NCBI GenBank assembly: GCA_963971575.1
Contig: OZ020618.1
Location: 48,622,509 to 48,686,508, forward strand
DNA length: 64,000 nt
Direction of reading: 5' to 3'
Source: Liopterus haemorrhoidalis
Lineage: Eukaryota > Arthropoda > Insecta > Coleoptera > Dytiscidae
Shown here: positions 19,471 to 30,700 of the stretch, in pieces
Position numbering within the stretch: the stretch's first letter is position 1
Layout: each line of letters starts with the position of its first letter
Notes under the pieces: model-generated
Seen by the model: only the letters and a program-made list of their open reading frames with translations
Told to the model about the DNA's origin: nothing
Databases searched by the model: none
Position numbers and translations under genes: made by a program

Positions 19471-19769
19471 ACAGTTTCTTTAGTTTTTTACGTTTATTTT
19501 TCTGTACCTGTGAAATCGAAAAAGTTATTGTATATCATGTATAAATTTGTATGTAATGTATAAATTTGTATTTAGCTGGGTAATATGGTTATATAGACTA
19601 ATGGCCAATAAATTAATATAATTAAAAAAAAAATAAGTAAAAAATAATTTCCAATTGAATACAAAGGCTGTGCCTAAACGTTAGTCAATTGTTATGTAAA
19701 GCTTGCAATAGACATTATTTTATTCTGCCACAGCCAACCCTTATGTAATTTCTTTTTGAACTCATGGTA

Positions 19770-20060
19770 TATATTATTTATTCCCTAGGCCTTGCGGCGT
19801 TCAGGACATTAACCATTACAAATAGAAATAGAAAAATAAAAAATAAAATATCGTACAATACAATACAATTTACAATATATTTTCAACTCATTTCTTTATG
19901 CTTCCTCTAGTTTTCCTCTCTTTCTTCTTGTTCTCATTCTGGCTTCTCTCTCTCCGATCTCCCCCCTTCTTGCTTCCAGTTCTCTCGTCCATCTTTCTCC
20001 CTTGCCTTCCTCAATAATCAGTTTCTTTATCTCTTCCTCCCAGACTGCCATCATGGTTTA
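19770..20060 (-). mobile_element. 3' end of non-LTR retrotransposon family Y, 5'-truncated
   Basis: Minus strand starts inside the ORF (MAVWEEEIKKLIIEEGKGER), runs through purine-rich codons to a stop, then a 3' UTR rich in ATTGTATTGTACGA. The same family is at 47910-48690 and 63130-64000. Confidence 0.6.
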
Positions 20061-20291
20061 GTTTTTGAGTTCCTATTTTATTTTTATTTAGGTACTTCAA
20101 ATCAATTGTTATAAGATTACATCATTTTATTTTGTGTACAGAATTTACTTTTTGAAATCTTTTTAATTATTCATGAGGGAAAGGGCACGGGAAAAACCCT
20201 AATTTACTATCAAACATCAATAAATTATTGATCTATTAAGTATTTTATGGTTTTGAGTTTTGGATTTTGGTTTTGAGTTTTGGATTTTGAG

Positions 20292-21158
20292 TAGGGTGAC
20301 CATTAGTCCCGCTTTTTGCGGGTCTGTCCCGCATTTTGATTGAGTATCCCGCATTAAGATGCGTCCCGCAAAAGTCCCGCATTCTAAATTTTGTCCCGCA
20401 TTTTAACATTTTGTCCCGCATTGTAACTTGTATTTGAGGAAATAAGGACCTTTTGTTTTGCTCTTCACTTAGATTTGGGAAGTGAGGACCTTTTTTTGCT
20501 CTTCACTTGGATTTGGGAGGTGAGGACCATTTTTGCTCTTCACTTGGATTTGGGAGGTGAGGACCTTTTTCTTGCTCTTCATTTGGATTTGGGAGGTGAG
20601 GACCTTTTTTTTGCTCTTCACTTGGATTTGGGAAGTGAGGACCTTTTTTTTGCTCTTCACTTAAATTTGGGAGGTGAGGACCTTTTTTTTGCTCTTCACT
20701 TGGATTTGGGAGGTGAGGACCTTTTTTTGCTCTTCACTTGGATTTGGGAAGTGAGGACCTTTTTTTTTTGCTCTTCACTTGGATTTGGGAGGTGAGGACC
20801 TTTTTTTGCTCTTCACTTGGATTTGGGAAGTGAGGACCTTTTTTTTGCTCTTCACTTAGATTTGGGAGGTGAGGACCTTTTTTTTGCTCTTCACTTGGAT
20901 TTGGGAAGTGAGGACCTTTTTTTTGCTCTTCACTTGGATTTGGGAGGTGAGGACCATTTTTTGCTCTTCACTTGGATGTGGGAAGTGAGGACCTTTTTTT
21001 TTGCTCTTCACTTGGATTTGGGAGGTGAGGACCTTTTTTTTCTCTTCACTTGGATTTGGGAGGTGAGGACCTTTTTTTTGCTCTTCACTTGGATTTGGGA
21101 AGTGACGACCTTTTTTTGCTCCGTCCCGCATTGCCTTCTTAAGAAAATGGTCACCCTA
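20292..21158. mobile_element. hAT-like MITE containing a 37-40 bp minisatellite (about 17-18 units)
   Basis: TIRs TAGGGTGACCA and TGGTCACCCTA; 8-bp duplication ATTTTGAG on both sides (20284-20291, 21159-21166). The outer parts repeat GTCCCGCATT. The array from about 20455 to 21120 repeats GAGGACC-Tn-GCTCTTCAC plus TTGGATTTGGGAGGT, alternating GGGAGG and GGGAAG units. Open frames across the array (plus and minus) arise only because the unit lacks stops. Confidence 0.8.
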
Positions 21159-22489
21159 ATTTTGAGTATATTTTCCGAATATTTTATTTTGATATGTATA
21201 AATATGTATTTTAGTGTTTTTCGATTCATGAAAAATAATTTTTGATTATTTTTGTAGCATATATTTTTATAAACGGTATTTTTAATGTTTGATGCATTTT
21301 TGAAATTAAATAATATTTGGGATATCTACCAATAATTCTTAAACATTTGTTCTGAATAATTTGAATATTTGGCAATTTGAATTACTTAACATATTCCACG
21401 AGGGACAAGCATATGTTAAAATTGGTCGAATTATAGAAGTAAATATTAATGTTTTATTTTTCTGATTTAGTTCTGATTTTCTGTTGTATATCGGGAAAAG
21501 TAAGATTTTATTGTTTTACTAGGGGATGTATTTGTGATGTTCAAATGTAAGCTTATTATCTAGTATGATTCCCAAATATTTTACATACGGAACTGATTTT
21601 ATATTATTGAGACCATACTTTATGCTATATTGGCTTAGATCTGGTCTCCGTTTTGTAAGTAGATAATCATATTATTTCTATAAACTCAATTCATTGATGT
21701 AATTTTTCTACTTAATTGCACATTGTCATTTTGTCATAATTCATCACGCAAGTTATTTTATACTAGTGTGTCCTGAAAATTTTTAGTAAGCAATAAATTT
21801 AGTTATATTCATTATGTATTTAGCTGTTAACGGGTTTACTAAATATAAGGAATTATTTTATTTTCACAATTTCACGGTGTAATTTTCAAGTTTTAGTCAT
21901 ACAACATTTTCGTATGACAGTTATTATATAGTATAAAATTATAGTTAAGATAAATTGCCAACATAATTTCTTATGATAAAATATACTAATTTAGATCTTT
22001 AGCTACGTTTAACGATAATTATGCCAAATACTAGTATGGTGAGTCAAAATGAGCCTTATAACAATAATAATTATAATAATAAAATAAATAATCCGTAGTT
22101 TATAATATTTTGAGAAAGTAATGGGATTTGGACTGGTCAGAAATTAAAACAATATTATAACTTCGCTAGCATTTATATTTTAAATCTTCATCAGAGCTGT
22201 AATAATAGTGTAGATATAATTTTATGTTACATTGTTGAAAGTATACTGCGCGACTTTAAAAAATGAACAGCCAATAATAATTAGTTTATTTCAAAATTTT
22301 TTGATATACATGTTTGATAGGGTAAAGTAAGTAAACGATCAAAATTTGAAGAGAATCGGACAATAAGAACCCGAGAAAAATTAATAATTGGTTGAACTTC
22401 TATGTGCGCTAGGACAGTGTTCTTCAACTTTTTTACCCACGCGGACCAGTGAAAATACCGCGATTGAATATTTTCAATACTTTTTTGGT

Positions 22490-22890
22490 ATTTTGCTCAT
22501 GAATAATCTCTGATTGGCTTTACTGCTTAAGTGGGTTGTATGAGATTTCCATGTGAGTCTGCTGTCCATACTAACTCCTAGATATTTTGCTTTATTTTTC
22601 CAAGTGAAAAGTTTACGTCTTTGTTTATCTGATGTCTGAAATTAATGTATGTACTGTACTCCATTCAAAGCCGAAAGGCAAGAATAAAGTCTGTCTACAA
22701 GTGTATATTAAAAGAAGTGGGGCAAAGAACTGAACCTTGCGGTACATCTGCATGGATAGTATGGACTGTAGAAAGAATAGTTTTAGTTTTTGCTTGGAAT
22801 GTTCTGTTATATAAGTAATTATTTAGGGTCAGAATTCGGTACTTTGGAAATGTTGGATTATGTTGAATAATAAGCTGCTGTGCAAATCTC
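22490..22890 (-). pseudogene. jockey/CR1-like reverse transcriptase fragment
   Basis: Minus strand reads ILTLNNYLYNRTFQAK, then ADVPQGSVLCPTSFNI (the VPQGSVLGP RT motif, with G to C), then after a deletion a KYLGV-like stretch and SHGNLIQPT. The same fragment occurs at 53645-54010 and about 54830-54990 in the duplicate. Confidence 0.6.
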
Positions 22891-22961
22891 TCTTATATAT
22901 ATTTTTATTAACCTTTTTACATTTCATATTAACAAAAATACTACTATGTTGCATGTTAACA

Positions 22962-24432
<1,471 letters not shown>

Positions 24433-24689
24433 CTATAAATAAGAAACATATATCTGAAGAGTTCAGTTTAGTTTTGAACAAATGTAGCACAGGTAGTCTT
24501 CGACTTACGACGGTGTTTAGTCCATCACAAGTTGATTTTGATGTGAGTTGAATACCTATACATAATATATAAATATTAAATTGAAAAAACTATAAATCAT
24601 ACATTACAGCATGTTATTATAAATTAGGTTTTTATTTATCTTTGGTTAGAAATATTAGATATAAAATTGTATAATTGTCCATTTACGAG

Positions 24690-26090
24690 GGTTATTTCTT
24701 AAATTAGAACCGTTTGCGAATAATAACAGCGCATAGCGTTCCCCGCAGGCATTTTACCTACTAATGCCTTCTCTGAGCATTTTCCAACGTTCTCAGTCAG
24801 TCTGAAGTTGCTAGCGGAGGTAAAGTAGTATTGTGTAGTAGATGTGTCGTTCGCAAAGGTTCGTTCCAGAAGAACGAATCGTTGCAGTGAATTGATCGAC
24901 CAAATCTTTTAATAGGCAGCGAACGAATCTTAAGTACGCGAACTCACGGACCAATGCTAGCGAGTGGCGTGTGTGACGCGATATAGAACGGAACGAGGTT
25001 CGAGCACAGAGCTCAGGCTGGTGGATGTGTAGTATGTAGTGTGGAACACACGTACATCTATGTCTATAGTTTGGTATGTAGGCTCAGTCTGGATGGGCGA
25101 ACTTAGAACATGGCACGAGTGAAAGCTAAACGGCAGACTCAAGACACAGCGCAGTACAATGTGTATACGTGTACGTAAGTACGTAACACGTACACGTACT
25201 AGGTGTACTGATACGTTCACCGTTCGCGAACCACTAGCGACTGTCTATCGTTTACAGACGATGCATCAATGCTTTGATACACAAGCTAGTAATTCGAAGC
25301 TTGGCTCTCACATTCTGAGCTCAGAGTATATGAATTGTGCGAGCTATGCTTTTTGACACAGTCACAAATCTGCAAATGGTGTTCGGACAAGTTAAAAATA
25401 CAACAATTACCAACAAATAATAATGATTTATTTAATAACAAATTTATTAAAATATAAATATATTTTTTAAATAATTATACAAAATAGTTAATTATCTTAA
25501 ATAAAACAAGGAAAAATTACTGTAATGCACTTAAACGCGTTCATATTTTTGTTTTCAAAAGGTGAACAAATTAATTAAAATTAAAATTGATAATTAATAA
25601 TTTTGATAAAAATAACTAGTTTTGAGTATTTCAGTATTTTGTATTCCCCCACTAAGAGCAACGAACGCACGAGAACTACAGAAATATGTAGGTATACTGT
25701 TCTCAGCTCCTAGTATACTACTTTGCAATAACAAAGCCAAGTACAGCGTGACGTAGACAGTAAACACTAGATTTGTTGTACGCCAACGATTCGTTCCAAA
25801 AGAACGAATCTTTTTAGAGAGTACTGAATACTGAACGAATCTTTAAAAAGATTCGCATTTCTCACCACTATTGTGTAGCAATTAAATATCGCCTATGTTC
25901 ATTATTAATCCCGCTGATTGCGAACTGTGATTCGGTTTTAAATGCAAAAAAGACATTCGTCCTGCCGAAATGCATCGGCAACTGGTACGTATGGGGAAGG
26001 TGTGATGAATGAAGGGAATGTGCGAAAGTGGTGTCGTTTATTTAATGGTGGAAGAACAAACATCTATGATCTCACGAACGAACTGAAAGC
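24690..26090 (+). pseudogene. mariner-like N-terminal fragment split by a hAT MITE
   Basis: The left part (24690-24838) resembles a mariner 5' end and leader. After the MITE (24839-25870), the plus frame reads TYGEGVMNEGNVRKWCRLFN and GGRTNIYDL, a mariner/SETMAR-type HTH domain, then breaks off. It begins where the duplicate homology stops (about 24690). Confidence 0.55.
24839..25870. mobile_element. 1.03-kb hAT-type element with TTGTGTAG target duplication
   Basis: Begins TAGATGTGTCGTTCGCAAAG and ends GCATTTCTCACCACTA. Exact 8-bp flanks TTGTGTAG (24831-24838, 25871-25878). The subterminal motif TTCGTTCCAGAAGAACGAAT is palindromic and is repeated near the right end. No transposase is recognised; internal frames are not supported as genes. 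Confidence 0.75.
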
Positions 26091-26219
26091 AGCTGTCTGT
26101 GTTTTGCCGTTATTTTTGATTCTTCCAAAATTTATTTTATTTGTATTAGCCTTGGGTATCTATTCTAATTTAAAAGTATAAACAGAAAAGATCATCTACG
26201 TATCTATACCAAAATCCTA

Positions 26220-27470
26220 TATTTTTGAGGAGCAAATTTTTTTTTGAGCCACATATTATTTTCTAAATGGTCCATAAAAACTTCTGCTAGAATAGGTGAT
26301 AATGGAGACCCAATAGGAAGTCCTTGTTCTTGTTCGTACACTTTATCGATGAAATTAAAATAATTTTGTTCTAGACATATACAAGGTGTCTCAAAAGAAA
26401 TTTTATATTTAGTGGATCGATTAAAAAAAAAGTAAGCCGTATATAGAAAAAATGTTTATTAATTATTAAAATACACTTTTTGGGGATTTATTTCTTAAAA
26501 ATAATATCGTCTAAATGTAGACCCTCGCGTTCTCGGCACTCATTTAATCGAACAGTAAAATTACTTATGATGTCTCGGCAGGTGGACTCAGGGATGGCTG
26601 CCATTTCGTGACGGATATTTTCTTTCAAATGCGCCAGTGAAGTCGGTTTATTGGCGTAAACTTTAGATTTAAGATAACCCCATAGGAAAAAGTCCATAGG
26701 GGTTAAATCTGGACTGCGTGGAGGCCAATTTATGTCACCTCTCCGCTCAATCACCTGATTTACGAAATTAAGCCTCTGACTGGCATCTTGGGGCTTTAAT
26801 TCTTGCACCAATTGAATTTTGTAGGGGTGCAGCTTTAGGTCTTTGTGCATAATGCGATGTAATGATGATCTATGCACATTTAAAGCACTTGCGCGCTTCC
26901 GAATTGAAAGGTTCGGGTCGTCACGAACAGACTGATTAACATTCTCCACGTTTTCTACCGTTCTTGATGACCTAGGTCGCTCGGATTTTGATTTATCCAG
27001 CGTTGTACCAGTCTCTTCAAACTTTTTAACCCAATGTCGAATGAGAGGAATGCTTGGCGCATCATTTAAGTGGCGAAAACCTCGAATACTGCAGAATTTC
27101 CTACGCGCTACAGTCGCCGAATCACCGTTTTTGTAAAACTCTCGCACGCATAACGCACGGTCTGCTCCCGAGAAACGCTCCATAGCGACTAAATTCCCAA
27201 GAGCCAGGCTACCGATTGACATAACCCCCGCGCCCCTCGGATACGTTGCGTTCACGCAGTAAGCTAAATAAATATAAAATTTCTTTTGAGACACCTTGTA
27301 TTTAATAATTTTGAATTGGGATTTTGATACAATTTGGTTTTAATAATATTTTTAAGTTCAGTAACTGGGACAGATATGAATAGGCTATTGACATCAAGAG
27401 ACTAATTTGGATTGTTTACGAACGTAAATTTTTTTAATTCTGTCTGTTAATTCAACAGAATTTTTTATTC
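26220..27470 (-). pseudogene. Penelope-like element reverse transcriptase fragment, interrupted
   Basis: Minus strand reads SLDVNSLFISVPVTELKNII (about 27310-27420) and, beyond the inserted DD41D element, LEQNYFNFIDKVYEQEQGLP, IGSPLSPILAEVFMDHLENN (about 26225-26380). The (G)LPxGSPLSPxLAxxFM motif is characteristic of Penelope-like RTs. No GIY-YIG endonuclease part is seen. Confidence 0.7.
26382..27298 (-). mobile_element. DD41D (rosa-like) element, internally deleted copy
   Basis: Ends CAAGGTGTCTCAAAAGAAAT and its inverse CTTTTGAGACACCTTG, flanked by TA. The minus-strand ORF 26488-27294 has an intact HTH half (MERFSGADRALCVREFYKNG..) and joins QVIER directly to RGDINWPPRSPDLTPMDFF. About 390 bp present in the 49282-50590 copy are missing, including the first two catalytic Asp. 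Inserted in the Penelope-like fragment. Confidence 0.85.
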
Positions 27471-27600
27471 TATGTTCATTCTTCTGATGATGGCCTAATA
27501 AGCCGAAATATATATTAAGATATTTAATAAATTAATTTTATGGAACTTTAACCAAGTGTGTTTCGTGTTTTCTGTGTTATTAAAAATGTTCCATCAAGAG
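27470..27600 (+). other. Penelope-type terminal motif, possibly hammerhead-like
   Basis: CTGATGA (27483-27489), a short GGC/GCC stem and GAAA at 27504-27507 lie in a stretch adjoining the Penelope-like RT. Hammerhead ribozymes are known in Penelope-like terminal repeats. The motif is on the strand opposite to the RT and stem II starts with an unpaired U, so activity is doubtful. Confidence 0.3.
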
Positions 27601-27705
27601 GTAACAGCTACATCCATCAATATTAATACCCTTAATATTTTTTATTTACGTTTTTACATATCATATTAACTTAAAAATACTACAATGTTGTATGTTTACA
27701 TATTT

Positions 27706-30700
27706 TTACATATTCTGATATTGTTTAATCCAGTTCACGTAATTGTATACTTTAGTAAAGATTCCTGGGGCATTTGTAGCTGTGCAAGGCTTGCTGGTTT
27801 GTGAAGAAATACCCTGCTGAGCTCCCTGTGAGTAGAGAGGACCGCCAGAGTCACCCTGAGAGACAAAAGAACATTATTATTTTTGAGTTTGTTAAAGTGT
27901 TAGTAACAACAATTCCCACAATTATGCCGGGTTGACATTGGTAGAGTAACAGAGCTAGTAACTAGCGCAAGTAACTAGCAACTAGTTACTATCCCTGTGT
28001 AAACAGTTGGCATTGTGGCTAGTAAAGTACTAGCTGCCAGTAGTTAGGCTAGGATAGCAGCTAGCTCGTCGATGTATTTACTAGCTACTATCTTTGCCAC
28101 TAGTACACAAAATTGATACATATGAAATTGGCGCCAAGTGGTAACCTGTCATAACAAATAGAAAACAACACATATCAAATAAGTTATTATTTGTTTACAT
28201 AAATTTTGTAACATTGATGTATTATTTGATGATTTCTTTTCAATTTAACAATACCATGTGATATATGGTATTTCAACCTTTTCAAACTCTTTTAAAAATA
28301 TTTATTTTTATTAAAAACATTTATTTAATATACATTTATTTTTTTTATAAGGGTTTTTCGGTGGTCATACTTACAAAACCCTAAAAAACCTTAATAATTG
28401 AAAACCTAAAATGTGTGTAAATTCATTCTTCACATTTGTTAATAATATTATGCAAAACACAATATAGACAGGAAATTTGTTGTAAAATTTTATGGTCATA
28501 TTCAAAAGGGATTAAACCATAAATAGGTCTAATGCTTTAATCTTTACCAAAAATACATTTTAAACATTTTTTAATTTTGGAACAAGGGCTCGGAGGTAGG
28601 GTTAACCAAAATTCCTAGAACACATAGAAATATGGGACATTTTACGAATTGTGTAATTATTCAGTCATTGCAAATATTTCGTTTGAAGTGTTCGCATCTC
28701 CAATCCAACATTTTTGGTGTGCCAAAGTTTTCACTTATTTTTTTCACTATTTTTTCTTTTTTGTATTGTGCTATTGCTGTAACACCGTCTATAAGAGTTT
28801 TGTAAACGTAAGTAATATTTATATTTGACACGTACATAATTGTTATCAATCTATTCTTAATATTATAGCCGTAGCTTAGCTAAAGATGTTATAACTAGTT
28901 TTACATAATTTTTAAAGTAATATAATTTGAAATGATGTAATACAAAATACCATTTTTTTAATGGTATCAAGTCGGCGACGATGTATATTCATATTCATAA
29001 ACTATTTTTTGCAAAAAGATAATTTCACAACAAAATCACAGTGAAGATGTCAAATGTGTTTTGACACTTACTATCCAGAAAATAAGATATGTATGTCAAT
29101 TGCGTATGAACACCTACTATCCTGAAAATAAGATAGTAAAGCGCCTAGTACTTGCGCTAGTTACTAGCTCTGTTACTTTACCAATGTAAACCCGGCATTA
29201 AGGCTCGATGAGGTTCTTCATATTAGGGATCAGTGAAACTGATCAAACACGGCTACATTCCAAACTCTATAAAAATGCAGCTGCCAAAATTAGAAGACCC
29301 AGAAACCGAGCAATACGCAGTTACCGTAAGCAATAATGCCTCCTGAATCCTGCATGTAATTAAACTAATAAGATCTATAGAAGGAAAAGATTTCTGATAC
29401 TGCCATCTATTGTGTCTTGTAGCTATACACTAACTAAATAAGTGGATAAAACAAATTTGAATATTTTGTTATTACGTATATTAGTTCTAGACATTGTAAC
29501 AAACCGTTTGACTGCCAGAACAACAATGACCAAACTTTCACAAATCATCCGTCGCGAGAATTTCTTTAAAGGGGTTGCCCTCGTTTTTCTCATGGTTTTA
29601 CAAGGGGTATTTTAAAATATTTTTTTTAAGAATTCACATAAAATAAAATTAGAAAACAGCACGTATCTTTAGAAATATATTTTTTAAATGGTTCAATGTT
29701 CAAGAAGACATTTGCTCAGAATTATTGCTTAATAACTTTGAACACTAGTATCTTCTTGAACAGAGCTTAAACCCTTTTCCTAGAAATGCCTAAAAATATT
29801 TTATTAAAACTCCTGTCTCTCTGAAGACCAGATCAGACAGTACTCGGTCCGGTTAGCGTAACGATCTAATTTGTTGAATTCTTAGAGGCACTGTGTCGGC
29901 ATACTGGTGGTCTATCTGATTCTATTTGTTTTAAACTTTGAATTATCTTATACCTATAGTTTAATTTTTTCTAAATATTACTTTTAATAAATCAAATTCA
30001 TTCATTTTAAACCGTCTTACTTAACGTGTGTAAACCTTCACCTTTAAGAACTTAAATGAATAGCTAAGATCCAGATATTAACAAGATGTCTGATCAGTCG
30101 GTTGGTGGATTATTTAATTCAATATCGTAATGATGAACCCTGGAAAACACTCACGCCTAAAACCCGAACTCCTTTTTTATTCATCGACCATTATCTCTTC
30201 TAAATACATGTCAAGCCCAACCCCATTTATTCATATATTCATCAATTACAAATACGTACTTATAGAATAAGATATAATGAATTACAAGTTGCGATATTGA
30301 GAAAGTATCGATATTTGGTATCGATAATATGGAATAAAAATTATCAACACCGGTATCTTAACGAAAAAAAAAAAATATATCGATAGTTTCAAGTATCGAA
30401 AGGAACAATGAATATATTTTCTGTAAAACGTAAAAAAAAAACATTTTTCTCTAACAATAATTGTTTTACAGTAATAAATAGATTAAAGTAATATACCAAG
30501 GTAACAATAAGTAGGATACCAACAAACAACGTAGGCGATTCGTTCATGGAAGAACTAATAAATAAGAGGCGTTCATGTATAAAATAAGAGGTATACAAGG
30601 CCATGGAGTCTAGCAAAAGTTCATATGCACACCAGTTTTGCAAGTGAAAGATCGGAAATCCCTTCGTAAATTATTTATTATCTATTATCGCTTTCCTGAT

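Larger units (their letters stand above)
17322..19767 (+). mobile_element. Tc1/mariner-superfamily element with long TIRs (2.4 kb), DD41D-like transposase
   Basis: Ends after TA at CCATGTGTTC and before TA at GAACTCATGG, with inverted repeats that continue through AAAAAGAAATTACATAA, GGTTGGCTGTG and GCAAGCTTTA. A 195-bp MITE of the same ends is at 61659-61853. It contains a broken transposase (18440-19470, plus) and, on the other strand, a fragment of an unrelated element protein (17672-18190). Confidence 0.75.

Noticed and set aside
20455..21120. CRISPR array
   Set aside because: Repeats are directly adjacent with no unique spacers, and the DNA is clearly eukaryotic.
20455..21245. Open frames encoding repeated GGEDLFFALHLDL-like units on one strand and KKVLTSQIQVKS-like units on the other
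   Set aside because: They are translations of the minisatellite inside a hAT-like MITE; unit length varies through the T-run, so no constant frame is kept.
24957..25356. Overlapping frames on both strands (minus 24957-25220, plus 25159-25356)
   Set aside because: They lie inside a hAT-type element, have no recognisable motif and overlap each other.
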